In this document: positions 1 through 8,866 of the stretch, in pieces
Layout of the letters: every line of letters starts with the position of its first letter
How positions within the stretch are numbered: the first letter of the stretch is position 1
Assembly (NCBI GenBank): GCA_003290465.1
Contig: CP030759.1
Span: forward strand, 722,672-786,671
Length of the DNA stretch: 64,000 bases
Source of the DNA: Candidatus Sumerlaea chitinivorans
GTDB taxonomy: Bacteria > Sumerlaeota > Sumerlaeia > Sumerlaeales > Sumerlaeaceae
Reading direction: 5' to 3'
The notes under the pieces: model-generated
The model's database searches: none
The model's input: the letters and a program-made list of their open reading frames with translations, nothing else
Told to the model about the DNA's origin: nothing
Translations under genes and position numbers: made by a program

Positions 1-1494
1 AAATTCGACTGTGGCTTTGCCGACTTCTATTTGCTGGCGGTTTGTTTCTACGGCTCGCAGCGACGCGCGAACATCCTGAATGATGTCGTTATGCACTTTC
101 TGCATCATTACTGCTGCCGATTGGACTCCTTTCTCTGCCTGCAAATAGCGATATCGAGCGGCTCGGTTCTGCAGGGGGTAGCTGAACTGAATGCCTATGC
201 GCCAGTTGCCATAATCGTTCCCGGTGGTGCCTTCCCACGCGTCGCCTGCGGTATCGTCGGCGCTTATCGCTAAATACCGAGCGAAGAGATCGAGTTGGGG
301 AAGTTTTTGATTGCGGGCAACCTCCCGACGGATTTGAGCCTGCTCGAGTTGGAGGCGGATTTGCTCAAATTCCGGCCGATAGAGAAGGGCATCCCGAATG
401 TACTGCTCTTCTTTGCCGCGGACTGGGTACTCTGGTACTTCCGGTAAGTCCAACGGAACAAGCGTTACATCCTGCATTTCGGTAATCTCAGCGAGTTGGT
501 TCTTCAGCTGATCGCTGATATCCTCCACTTGCTGGAGGGCAGTAATTAGTAATTGCTGTCGAGCCGCAACGTCAGCTTTGGCTTGTAGAACATCAAGTTC
601 TGGAAGAACGCCTGCGTTGAATTTCGCTGTATTTACTCGCAAGAGTTCTTGAGCTTGGGCAAGAGAGATCCGCAGCACGTCTACGTTCGCTGTGGCGTAG
701 ATAAGCTCATAGTAAGTTGTGATCGAGCGGGTCAATTCTGCGAATAATTGCCCACGATACGCCTCCTTCGCAATCCGCTCGCCGTACTGTGCCAGCAGGA
801 TCCCGGATTCAGTGACGAATCGCCCGGCATTCTTTAGCAGAGGTTGGGAGACTTGCACACCTGCACCGGTTGCGTAGTAAGGGCTAAAATAGAGCGGATT
901 GTTATTTTCGATTGTGGACTGCTGAAAGAGGAGTTCAATCAGTCCTCCGGAGGGAAGAAGCTGACCCACTGACATTTGAGCCGAATAATCCCGTTGTTTT
1001 AGGCTCTCTGGTTGACCAGTTGGTGGGCCATTCTTGTAGGGGACAGGTGTGTTGGTGCGGTCAACTCCCACCGTCCCCCCCAGTCGAAGATCATAAATGC
1101 CTTTCTGGGCATTCACCTCATCTTTGGCCGCCTCTCTGGAAAGCTCCGCAACCTTGATGTTAAGGTTCTTGGCTAAGGTGCGCACAACAACTTCGTTAAG
1201 TCCGATCGTAAGTTTTCGTGGGCTTCGCGTGTGCAGATACGCTTCGAATTCGGCAATGTCCGGCAGCCTTAGTGATCCTGTGGTCTCAACGCTTAAAGCA
1301 GTTCCAGTGAGCGTTGTCCCGGTTGCGTGATGTTCGAGCTGGGAAACCGAGGACACAGCAGGCGTTTCCCCCGTCGAGGCAGTGGTAGTGTCGTCAAACG
1401 ATCGTGCTGATGCTGCACTTGTGATAACGCTACAGACCGTAAGGAAAGCGACAAACAATGTTACCTTGCGCACAAAACACACTTCGGGCATCAT
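1..1494 (-). CDS. TolC-family outer membrane efflux protein, C-terminus cut by window edge
   Basis: Reading the minus strand gives about 498 open codons that continue past the left edge. The product has a signal peptide and alternating helical and strand segments. Stretches such as LNEVVVRTLAKNLNIKVAEL near the start and FNAGVLPELDVLQAKADVAA in the middle are typical of TolC-type outer-membrane channels of type I secretion and RND efflux systems. The start is placed at one of two adjacent ATGs at 1494/1491, because AGAGGGG lies just upstream; an in-frame ATG at 1512 is the alternative. It lies 28 bp downstream of an exported protein on the same strand, so the two are probably co-transcribed. 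The partner pump genes would lie left of the window. Confidence 0.88.
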   Translation of the reverse strand, partial: MMPEVCFVRKVTLFVAFLTVCSVITSAASARSFDDTTTASTGETPAVSSVSQLEHHATGTTLTGTALSVETTGSLRLPDIAEFEAYLHTRSPRKLTIGLNEVVVRTLAKNLNIKVAELSREAAKDEVNAQKGIYDLRLGGTVGVDRTNTPVPYKNGPPTGQPESLKQRDYSAQMSVGQLLPSGGLIELLFQQSTIENNNPLYFSPYYATGAGVQVSQPLLKNAGRFVTESGILLAQYGERIAKEAYRGQLFAELTRSITTYYELIYATANVDVLRISLAQAQELLRVNTAKFNAGVLPELDVLQAKADVAARQQLLITALQQVEDISDQLKNQLAEITEMQDVTLVPLDLPEVPEYPVRGKEEQYIRDALLYRPEFEQIRLQLEQAQIRREVARNQKLPQLDLFARYLAISADDTAGDAWEGTTGNDYGNWRIGIQFSYPLQNRAARYRYLQAEKGVQSAAVMMQKVHNDIIQDVRASLRAVETNRQQIEVGKATVEF

Positions 1495-1522
1495 TCCCCT
1501 CTTCGTTCCCATGAAATTGTCA

Positions 1523-2683
1523 TCAGGGGTGAACTTCAACGGTGATACGATTGCCAGAGCGATCCGTGATTCGTAGGTCTAAGGCCTGAAACTCGGCCAG
1601 AGCTCGTTCCAAAACAGAGTAGTCTCGTGAGGTCAGGACACTGAGAATTCCGACGTCGCCGTAGAAACTTCGGACAAGGCAGCGCGTGCCTTTGCCCAAA
1701 AACGTCTCAATCTGCCGAGCGATTAACTCAAGATCATTTGCCCGTACGTTGGTGAACATAACCTGAAACTTCGCTTTTTCCAGCTGGGTCTGTGCCCATA
1801 CGATTCCTGCTTGGCCCGCAAGATTTTTGTACGCGACTCGCATGGCATTCCGGATGGCCTCATCCCTCGCGACTCCAGCATCCTTCTCGCTCGCGCGTTC
1901 GACGACTTCTGTCCGCGCAAGCTCAGCCCCGTCGTCGGCTCGTGCCACTCGCAGTTCAACCCGACTTTCGTAAGTGGCGATTGTATCGTACAGGACCTCT
2001 TTCTCGCTGACCTTCGAGGTAGCAATCCTTCCGGCGATCAGAATATGTGCCCCTTTGCGAATCGCGGCCTCACGCGCTTTGTCAAACGCGGCTGGGGAAG
2101 CCAGCACATCGGTCGCCGGGTCTATGATGAGTCCGTCTTCGGAAATGAACTTCGCTCCTTCTTCCGAGAGCGTCTCTTGCAGTGCTTTGCGAGCGAGAGG
2201 TGTGCTTGTTGGCTGGCCATCCACGTATTCAGCAAGGAAGAGAGCATGCAGAGGACGAATCTCTGGCAAATAGAAGAAGCGTTTCTCCCGCAGGTCTCGC
2301 ATCAAAACTTCGGGCATGGTTTGAACCCGAACCCGCACACCGAAACCATCCCGATCCGCTCGGCGTTCCAGTACATAGGTGGAAGCAACGTACTTAGGCC
2401 AGTTCTTCTGAAGATAGGGCTCCAGCAAATCTCGCGCTTGAAGTCCATAGTCGGAGAAAAGCAGTCTTCCCACCGTGGCCTTTACCGCGCGAATGCAGGC
2501 AAGGCGCACGGCCTCTTCTTCGTTTGCCCCCACCTGCTGATATTCCATGGTAAGCAGATCATGGCGCTCTGCGACCACCGCTGCAAAGCCTGATGGTGCT
2601 CCCGACACCAAAAGAATAATTAGTGTCAGCAACACGTTCGCCTTGGATGCGGTTAGAGCCCAAGAATTGATTGCACTCAGCAT
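1523..2683 (-). CDS. Secreted protein of unknown function upstream of the TolC-like gene
   Basis: The product is 386 aa from the chosen ATG, which has GGTGGAAAG about 8 nt upstream; a GTG at 2731 would add 16 residues without a ribosome site. The N-terminus is a hydrophobic signal segment ending SGFAA. The region after it (EEAVRLACIRAVKATVGRLL) resembles the pattern seen in FlgT/LPP20-type envelope proteins, where alternating conserved residues precede a small mixed fold. A second such module may follow at about residues 200-290, and the C-terminal 90 residues look like a separate alpha/beta domain. No catalytic motif is visible. Position next to a TolC-like gene suggests an envelope role, but I do not assign a function. 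Confidence 0.75.
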   Translation of the reverse strand: MLSAINSWALTASKANVLLTLIILLVSGAPSGFAAVVAERHDLLTMEYQQVGANEEEAVRLACIRAVKATVGRLLFSDYGLQARDLLEPYLQKNWPKYVASTYVLERRADRDGFGVRVRVQTMPEVLMRDLREKRFFYLPEIRPLHALFLAEYVDGQPTSTPLARKALQETLSEEGAKFISEDGLIIDPATDVLASPAAFDKAREAAIRKGAHILIAGRIATSKVSEKEVLYDTIATYESRVELRVARADDGAELARTEVVERASEKDAGVARDEAIRNAMRVAYKNLAGQAGIVWAQTQLEKAKFQVMFTNVRANDLELIARQIETFLGKGTRCLVRSFYGDVGILSVLTSRDYSVLERALAEFQALDLRITDRSGNRITVEVHP

Positions 2684-2819
2684 TGGTTTCTTTCCACCTG
2701 TTCCGTTGGTCACCCCGCAAGCGCGACTCACAGGGACTCGATTCTTTACAGCCTTACGATGCCAACGCGCAGCATTGCGTCAAGAGTAATTGCCCCCCTT
2801 GTTCCAATCATAGCCCAAA

Positions 2820-3692
2820 TCATGCGCCAGCTGTTTCAGGACCCAAAACCATAGGCACAGCTAATTGACAGACAAGTGGTCGGTGGTCGGAAGCAAGCCG
2901 AGCCAATCGCTGCCGGCTCACATCGCACGATAGTACGGTGATCTCTGGAGAAACAAACACGTAATCGAGGCTCAGATAAGTGATCGGGTGCCCGAACGTG
3001 TTTATCCGTTTGCGGCCAGTCACTCGACAGGCGTCTTTGAACTGCTCCCGAAGCAACCGGGCAGACTTTACAGGAAACCAATTGTTGAAATCGCCAAGGA
3101 GAATCCGTGGTCCAGAGTGAAACCGAGGATGCCCCAAGACCTCATCACTCATAAGGCGCGCAATTTGATAATCGCGTTCGCGCCACCGCAGACCAAGATG
3201 GACGCAAAAAACGTGGAGCGAGATCCCCATCGCCTCGATTCGAGCATGCAAGCACCCCCGGGGCTCGCATTGTTTGCTAAATGTCAAATCGTAGTGGTTA
3301 TGTTCCTTGATAGGGAATCGTGACAGAATCGCGTTGCCATAAGCAGCGTGGGAGTGGTGGTCCGTCGTCCGATGGTCTCGGACGCGCGCGAACACAACAT
3401 TCATTCCCAGTTTCTGGGCAAGCTCCCGAGGTTGGTCGACGCGCTGGGTCCTATGCCGAAACCGCTCAATTTCCTGAATCGCGACAATATCGGGGTTCTC
3501 ATGAGCGATGACCTGAGCGATTCGATCGAGATCCACTTTCCTGTCTGTGCCGCGACCATGATGTATATTGTACGTCAAGACGCGTAACAGGAGTTGCGGT
3601 GCCACGTCGTGGGCCAACAGCCCTTGGCGGCGGTGGGTAGTCGCGCCACGCTCTTTCAACCCGAATTTCTTCTCAAGCAGCCGCTGTATCAT
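2820..3692 (-). CDS. Endonuclease/exonuclease/phosphatase (EEP) family hydrolase
   Basis: The 290-aa product has the EEP fold signature in order: LRVLTYNIHHG with the first metal-site Asn, DIVAIQEIER with the catalytic Glu, a central HLGLRWRERDYQ segment, GDFNNW with the Asp/Asn pair, and the final SDHRPL with the general-base His. Family members cleave phosphodiester bonds in nucleic acids, inositol phosphates or sphingomyelin, so the substrate cannot be told from sequence. No convincing signal peptide is seen, and the first 35 residues are poorly conserved-looking and basic, so the true start may lie further in. It is divergent from moeA across a 59-bp gap and lies upstream of the TolC-linked pair on the same strand. 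Confidence 0.85.
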   Translation of the reverse strand: MIQRLLEKKFGLKERGATTHRRQGLLAHDVAPQLLLRVLTYNIHHGRGTDRKVDLDRIAQVIAHENPDIVAIQEIERFRHRTQRVDQPRELAQKLGMNVVFARVRDHRTTDHHSHAAYGNAILSRFPIKEHNHYDLTFSKQCEPRGCLHARIEAMGISLHVFCVHLGLRWRERDYQIARLMSDEVLGHPRFHSGPRILLGDFNNWFPVKSARLLREQFKDACRVTGRKRINTFGHPITYLSLDYVFVSPEITVLSCDVSRQRLARLASDHRPLVCQLAVPMVLGPETAGA

Positions 3693-3751
3693 TCACAAAA
3701 CAGAGTCACAGGGTCTTTTTATATTCAGCTTACTCACACTGGCGGTCAACT

Positions 3752-5080
3752 ATGCAAAAAGATTCTGTTCGTGAGTCTCATGCCCTTTTAGATTGGCGCG
3801 TGGCGTTGGAAAAAGTCCTCGCCGCTGTGCCCACGCTCGCGGCCGAACCGTGTTGTATCGAGCAAGCGGTGGGCCGCATTAGTGCCCAAGACTGCATCGC
3901 CCCAATTGAGGTTCCTCCTTTTCACAACAGCGCGGTGGATGGCTATGCAGTCCTTGCGGCGGATACAGCAGAGGCGACCCCCAGCGCTCCGCGGCGGCTG
4001 CACGTCGTTGGTGAGTCGCGGGCTGGGGTACCGTATCCGGGGGAACTCCAGTCGGGGCAAGCTGTGGAGATCATGACGGGCGCCACTCTCCCGCGAGGTG
4101 CAGATGCGGTAGTTCCCAGTGAAGCAGCGGTGGCCGCCTCTTCGGGCTTTGTGGACATCCTAAAGCCTGTCCGGCAGGGAGCTGCGGTTCGTCTTGCGGG
4201 TGCCGACACGCGACGCGGTGACGTGTTGCTCCGGCAGGGTGACGTCGTGACTCCTGGCATGGTTGGAAAGCTCGCTTCATGTGGGATAGCCGAGATTCAA
4301 GTGATCCGCGAGCCGAGAATCGCCGTTGCGACCTCAGGTGATGAACTGATCGCTCCCGGAGCTGGCCCTCTCCGCGAGGGCATGATTTACGACTCTAACA
4401 CCCCCATGCTCCTGGCCCTATATCGTTCGTGGGGCTTTGCTCCTCAGCAATTGGGGCATGTGTCGGACAGCCTTGATTCGGTAAAAGCCACCATAAATCG
4501 GGCCGCGGAGTTTGACTTCTTTGTCATGACCGGCGGGGTATCAGTGGGGAAATACGACTACGTTAAGCAAGCTGTCCAAGATTTGGGAGGAGAGGTCCTG
4601 TTCTGGCGTGTCAATCAGCAACCGGGGAAACCGCTGTTTGTTGCAAAACTTCAGCGGACACTTTTTTTGGGGATGCCCGGCAATCCCGTGGCCTGTTATA
4701 TGTGTTCAGACGTCTATTTGCGTCCGGCACTACGGAAAGCTCGCGGAGAGCGACCGCCGTACTTACGTGTGTTGCGGGTTGAGACGGGCGAGCAGATTAC
4801 AAAAATGGATGCGCGGACAGCATTCCACCGGGCCAATCTTCGTTATTTGAACGGGCGTTTTGTTGCATTCGTGAGTGGCCCACCGGATTCCCATATTCTA
4901 CGTTCTGTTACTGGTCATGACGGCTACCTCATTGTCCCAGCGGAGCGGGCCATGTTGCGAGAAGGGGAGCCGGCCGATTTTATTCTCACAAGTATTGGGG
5001 CGGCCGAGCGGTTGCTGCTTGAGGTCAACCAGGAAGGCGCTGGGAGGTATTTCGAGGAATCCCTCCGAGCTTCACTTTAG
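3752..5080 (+). CDS. moeA: Molybdopterin molybdenumtransferase MoeA
   Basis: MoeA inserts molybdate into adenylylated molybdopterin, the last step of molybdenum cofactor synthesis, in the cytoplasm. The 442-aa length is a little above the family norm. Diagnostic motifs are PPFHNSAVDGYAV at about residue 54, MTGATLPRGADAVV near 110, TSGDEL near 194, MTGGVSVGKYDYV near 260 (the MogA-like domain III) and GMPGNPVACY near 307, followed by the C-terminal beta-barrel domain IV. No other molybdenum-cofactor gene is in the window, so this is an isolated copy. It starts divergently from the EEP hydrolase and is followed on the same strand by xseB and dxs, with an 88-bp gap to xseB. Confidence 0.95.
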   Translation: MQKDSVRESHALLDWRVALEKVLAAVPTLAAEPCCIEQAVGRISAQDCIAPIEVPPFHNSAVDGYAVLAADTAEATPSAPRRLHVVGESRAGVPYPGELQSGQAVEIMTGATLPRGADAVVPSEAAVAASSGFVDILKPVRQGAAVRLAGADTRRGDVLLRQGDVVTPGMVGKLASCGIAEIQVIREPRIAVATSGDELIAPGAGPLREGMIYDSNTPMLLALYRSWGFAPQQLGHVSDSLDSVKATINRAAEFDFFVMTGGVSVGKYDYVKQAVQDLGGEVLFWRVNQQPGKPLFVAKLQRTLFLGMPGNPVACYMCSDVYLRPALRKARGERPPYLRVLRVETGEQITKMDARTAFHRANLRYLNGRFVAFVSGPPDSHILRSVTGHDGYLIVPAERAMLREGEPADFILTSIGAAERLLLEVNQEGAGRYFEESLRASL

Positions 5081-5168
5081 GGTTTGCGTGAGGCGCTTAA
5101 ATTAAGCACAGTTATGAGCAGTGGAAACGATACAGTCGTTGTCCGGTTGGACAAAGAGTGGGGCAACT

Positions 5169-5483
5169 ATGGCAGAAATACCGAAAGATCGTAAAGTCGC
5201 AAAACGTAAAGGTCGGGGGGAGGTCCCCGTCGAGGAACTCTCACTGGAAGAGTGTTTTGCAGAGCTTCAGCAAATTGTCGATCGTTTGGAGAAAGGGGAA
5301 TTGTCACTGGATGAATCGCTTCAACTTTTCGAGCGGGGGATGCAGTTGAGCCGACGGTGTGAGCGTGAGCTCCAAAAAGTGGAGCGACGCATCCAACTCA
5401 TCCTTGAAAACCAAAGCGGTGAGACACAACTCGAAGATTTCTCTTTGGAGCCAGAGGAGAGCGCGGAGGACGAAACCCTGTGA
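5169..5483 (+). CDS. xseB: Exodeoxyribonuclease VII small subunit
   Basis: XseB is the small helical subunit that coats the large XseA subunit in exonuclease VII, which degrades single-stranded DNA. The family core is clear: LSLEECFAELQQIVDRLEKG, then ELSLDESLQLFERGMQLSR, then a CERELQKVERRIQ helix. The chosen ATG gives 104 aa with a lysine-rich N-terminal tail and an acidic C-terminal tail; a GTG at 5121 would extend it by 16 less plausible residues. xseA is not in the window. The position just before dxs repeats the common xseB-(ispA)-dxs order, although no prenyl synthase gene lies between them here. Confidence 0.9.
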   Translation: MAEIPKDRKVAKRKGRGEVPVEELSLEECFAELQQIVDRLEKGELSLDESLQLFERGMQLSRRCERELQKVERRIQLILENQSGETQLEDFSLEPEESAEDETL

Positions 5484-5618
5484 GGTACGCTCAAAGCTAA
5501 GACCAAAGGTACTGGTTGCGGCGGAGGGAGGCGAATACTTCTGCGCTTCTTCTGCATTATTGTACGCGCACCGGCGGAGCTTGCGAAAGAACAAATCGTA
5601 CTATAGGAATAACAGCGG

Positions 5619-7577
5619 ATGGCATCCTATCTTGAACAGATTGAGTCGCCAGAAGATTTGCGCCGTCTTACCATGGCGGACTTAAAACTTCTGGCCGAGG
5701 AAATGCGAGAGCGGATCATTGAAACTGTGTCCAAAAATGGAGGACACTTGGCATCCTCGCTTGGCGCAGTGGAGCTGGCAATTGCTCTTCATTACGTGTA
5801 CGAGACTCCCCGCGACAAGTTGATCTGGGATGTGGGGCACCAAGGCTATCCTCACAAGCTCCTGACGGGTCGTGCCAAACAGTTCTCCACCCTCCGCAAG
5901 CAGGGAGGGATCAGCGGTTTCTTGCGGCGCAGCGAAAGCATTTATGACGTGTTTGGTGCCGGACACGCCGGAACGTCAATTAGCGCCGCCGTCGGCATTG
6001 CACAGGCTCGCGATCTCAACCAGGAGGACTACAAAGTGGTCGCAGTCATCGGCGACGGCTCGATGACGTGTGGTCTTCCTTTCGAAGGCCTCAACAATGC
6101 GGGCCACACAGATCTGGACATTCTCGTCGTGCTCAACGACAACGAGATGTCCATCAGTGAAAACGTCGGGGCTCTCGCCAAATACCTGAATGCTCTTGTC
6201 CAGTCGAAATTCTACAACCGTTCCAAGACCGAGGCATACGAATTGGTCAAACGGACTCCTGTCGGAGACCGTTTGATCAGATTAGTCCACAAACTCGAGG
6301 AAAGCACAAAAGGCCTGATCTTGCCGTCCATTTTCTTTGAAGACTTAGGCTTCCGCTACTTTGGTCCGGCGGACGGACACAATCTCGAGGAACTCATCCC
6401 CACCCTCCAGAAAATCCGAGAGCTCCGAGGACCAATTCTTCTGCATGCCATCACACGTAAGGGCAAGGGCTATAAACTCGCTGAAGGCGATGCAGTGTTT
6501 TGGCACTCGCCACCGAATTTCAAGGTTGAGACCGGTGAGTACAAGAAATCGGATGCTCGAACCTACACCCACGTTTACGGCGATACGCTTGTCGAATTAG
6601 CAGAAAGCGATCCAAGAGTGGTAGCCATTACGGCCGCGATGGCCACGGGGACTGGTCTTGTAGCGTTTTCCGAACGCTTCCCCAAGCGTTTTTTTGACGT
6701 CGGCATCGCAGAAGCCCACGCCGTGACTTCCGCAGCGGGAATGGCTACCGAAGGCTTGCGTCCTTTCGTTACGATTTACTCGACCTTCCTGCAGCGGGCG
6801 TTTGATTCCATCGTCCATGATGTCGCGTTACAGAAATTACCGGTCATTTTTGCGATGGATAGAGCTGGGTTTGTGGGTTTCGACGGTCCGACGCACCACG
6901 GGCTTTTTGATATCGCGTATTTGCGCATCATCCCGAATATGGTGGTTATGGCTCCGAAGGATGAGCGCGAGCTTCGAGATATGATGCTCACCGCCAAAAA
7001 CTATACGGACGGCCCGATTGCGTTTCGGTATCCTCGCGCCGGTGTCACCGGTGCCGATCTAAGCCAGCCCATGCAAGAAATCCCGATCGGAAAGGCCGAA
7101 CTGATTCACGAAGGTGGGTCGGGGGTTGCCCTCCTGAGCTATGGCCATATTTTTGCGAACGTGCTCAAGGCGGCTGAACTGTTAGCCCAAGACGGAATTG
7201 ATGCAACGATTGTGAATGCGAGATTTGCAAAACCGCTGGATCTGGAAATGTTGCGGTGGGTCGCGGCGCATCACTCGGTGATTGTCTCCGTTGAAGAGGG
7301 TTGCATCCTTGGTGGATTTGGCTCCGCAGTGAACGAGGCTTTCCTTGCGGAGAAGATTGATGCTCGGTGCCATATTCTTGGCATTCCCGATGTCTTCATC
7401 GAACACGGCGATCAGGCTTGGCAGCGAGAACAAGCGGGGCTGGCTCCCCACCAGATTGCCCAAACCGTGCGCGATCTGGTGGCGTCGGGCAGTGTACGGG
7501 TGGTAGAGGAACGGGCTCAGACCGGGAGTGCCCCGCTGTCAAATCGAACTTTGTCGAAGATCGCTCAAGCTCGGTAA
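5619..7577 (+). CDS. dxs: 1-deoxy-D-xylulose-5-phosphate synthase
   Basis: Dxs condenses pyruvate and glyceraldehyde 3-phosphate to DXP, the thiamine diphosphate-dependent entry step of the methylerythritol phosphate route to isoprenoids. Visible motifs are DVGHQGYPHKLLTGR, the ThDP-binding GDGSMTCG (about residue 144) ending in NDNEMSIS, and DRAGFVGFDGPTHHGLFD in the second domain, followed by a transketolase C-terminal domain. At 652 aa it is slightly longer than E. coli Dxs (620 aa), with a basic, serine-rich tail. The ATG at 5619 fits the usual start MASYLEQIESPEDLR. It is last in the moeA-xseB-dxs run; a strong hairpin lies about 195 bp downstream. Confidence 0.97.
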   Translation: MASYLEQIESPEDLRRLTMADLKLLAEEMRERIIETVSKNGGHLASSLGAVELAIALHYVYETPRDKLIWDVGHQGYPHKLLTGRAKQFSTLRKQGGISGFLRRSESIYDVFGAGHAGTSISAAVGIAQARDLNQEDYKVVAVIGDGSMTCGLPFEGLNNAGHTDLDILVVLNDNEMSISENVGALAKYLNALVQSKFYNRSKTEAYELVKRTPVGDRLIRLVHKLEESTKGLILPSIFFEDLGFRYFGPADGHNLEELIPTLQKIRELRGPILLHAITRKGKGYKLAEGDAVFWHSPPNFKVETGEYKKSDARTYTHVYGDTLVELAESDPRVVAITAAMATGTGLVAFSERFPKRFFDVGIAEAHAVTSAAGMATEGLRPFVTIYSTFLQRAFDSIVHDVALQKLPVIFAMDRAGFVGFDGPTHHGLFDIAYLRIIPNMVVMAPKDERELRDMMLTAKNYTDGPIAFRYPRAGVTGADLSQPMQEIPIGKAELIHEGGSGVALLSYGHIFANVLKAAELLAQDGIDATIVNARFAKPLDLEMLRWVAAHHSVIVSVEEGCILGGFGSAVNEAFLAEKIDARCHILGIPDVFIEHGDQAWQREQAGLAPHQIAQTVRDLVASGSVRVVEERAQTGSAPLSNRTLSKIAQAR

Positions 7578-7771
7578 AAAAAAGCGCGGCAAGCTCGCTT
7601 CAGAGTGAATAGCCTTTTGAGGCGGGGCCCCCGTGGACTGATTTCGTGAACAATTTGATCCGCGACCCCCAACGCATGTGTTCTCGCCTTCCCTATAGAT
7701 GTGCTCAGGCATTAGCTGAGCGAGTGTCAGCGTTCTCTGCTGGGAGAAAATAGTTTCTAAACGATGAGGAA

Positions 7772-7806
7772 GCCCCCTCAGCTTGTTGTTAGCAAGCTGA
7801 GGGGGC
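7772..7806. terminator. Perfect 14-bp hairpin, probable bidirectional terminator
   Basis: GCCCCCTCAGCTTG at 7772-7785 pairs without mismatch with CAAGCTGAGGGGGC at 7793-7806 around a 7-nt loop. No clear T-tract follows on the plus strand, so it is not a textbook intrinsic terminator. It lies between two convergent genes, which is where a bidirectional terminator or 3'-end stabilising hairpin is expected. Confidence 0.5.
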
Positions 7807-7851
7807 GATTAGTAGTTCTGCTCACGCGGTCACTGCACGAGCAGACACTTG

Positions 7852-7869
7852 CCCTCCGACTCCGGAGGG
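7852..7869 (-). terminator. Hairpin just after the stop of the orphan secreted-protein gene
   Basis: CCCTCCG at 7852-7858 pairs with CGGAGGG at 7863-7869 around a 4-nt loop, extendable by two pairs past a bulged base. It begins 11 nt beyond the stop codon of the minus-strand gene ending at 7880. There is no strong T-tract, so termination is inferred from position. Confidence 0.35.
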
Positions 7870-7879
7870 GCAGTCCCCA

Positions 7880-8866
7880 TCACTGGAAAAGCTGCCAATC
7901 GTGCGCCGCCGTGCTTGGCACGACATCAATGATGCGGAAGTTGTCGAACAGCATGTAGGACTCGTTCGCCGGGGTGGAGAAGCTCGCGAACGGATCGCCT
8001 GCGATCAGGCCCACCTTCTTGGTGGTTTTCGTGCTGGTGAGTTGGACAATCGGGTTGCCGTTGATGTAGAAGGTCACAAGAAGCTGACCCGGCGTCGCAG
8101 TCTCACGAACCGACGCTTTGATTGTGTTCCAGAGCCACCCAGCCACATTGCCAAGGGTTCGCCCACTTGGTTGGGAGAGTACGTAGCTAAATGTATTGAA
8201 GTCGTGAGCTACCGTTGGGGATGGATCGCCACCAAGGAACGTCCCCGTTTGTCCATTAAGAGTAATGGTGGGGCCACCTGTCCGAGCCGCCGGATCATAG
8301 CAGAAAATGTCGGTCGCCGCTTCACCGTTCTCGCCGTTAAAGCCGAAGGCAATACCGTCTTGGTATGGATATGTGCTTGCCGTCGTCGACACATCACTCC
8401 ACCCGAAGGCTGGATTAATGGGACTCAGAGCATTGTTTCGTAATCCGCGAAGCCCGGTGCCGCTCCCTTGGATGACGATGCCAATGTGTTCGGTCGTTCC
8501 GCTAGCAGGGGCAGTGATTGGATAAGCGATGAACGCATCAACGCTCACGTCGTAGTTGTTTGTTGCGGGTTCTGTGGTACACCACACCGTGACGCCTTCT
8601 TGGTAATCAGTTGGATCATCCGTGTTGTTGGACTCAATCTTGAGCCCCACGGTGTCACCGCCTGGGCTTGCAGGAACGGTGGTGTAACCTGTGCCCGCAG
8701 GAGTTGGATCGCTCCCCCAATTGTACCCGAAAGTCACTACATTGTCAGGTGTCTGGGTGGTGACGAAATCGCTTCCTGCGGTATTGAGACCGCTGGAAAT
8801 CACTACGGTGTCGGCAGAACCAACCGACGCCGCTGCAAGAATTAGTAATACGCTAAAGTAACGCAT
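7880..8866 (-). CDS. Secreted orphan protein, beta-rich, function unknown
   Basis: The 328-aa product starts with a clear signal peptide (MRYFSVLLILAAASVGSADT). The rest is rich in Gly, Thr, Ser and Asn with a strong alternating beta pattern and only two Cys. Segments such as DGIAFGFNGENGE and ESYMLFDNFRIIDV recall lectin/LamG-type jelly-roll domains of surface or exported proteins, but this is resemblance of style rather than a family match. The ATG has TGGAGG six nt upstream. The protein ends in HDWQLFQ with no transmembrane helix or basic tail, so it is not a standard PEP-CTERM protein. It is transcribed alone, with a palindrome at 8918-8932 upstream. Confidence 0.75.
   Translation of the reverse strand: MRYFSVLLILAAASVGSADTVVISSGLNTAGSDFVTTQTPDNVVTFGYNWGSDPTPAGTGYTTVPASPGGDTVGLKIESNNTDDPTDYQEGVTVWCTTEPATNNYDVSVDAFIAYPITAPASGTTEHIGIVIQGSGTGLRGLRNNALSPINPAFGWSDVSTTASTYPYQDGIAFGFNGENGEAATDIFCYDPAARTGGPTITLNGQTGTFLGGDPSPTVAHDFNTFSYVLSQPSGRTLGNVAGWLWNTIKASVRETATPGQLLVTFYINGNPIVQLTSTKTTKKVGLIAGDPFASFSTPANESYMLFDNFRIIDVVPSTAAHDWQLFQ

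Larger units (their letters stand above)
7578..7879. other. Non-coding gap between two convergent genes
   Basis: No ORF here looks protein-coding. The stretch holds two hairpins (7772-7806 and 7852-7869), listed separately, and is otherwise featureless. It separates the convergent dxs and orphan secreted-protein genes, so a termination role is the simplest reading. Confidence 0.5.

Noticed and set aside
1811-2593. A 260-codon plus-strand ORF inside the secreted protein gene
   Set aside because: It runs antisense to the better frame, has an erratic composition rich in Cys, Arg and Phe, and resembles no protein.
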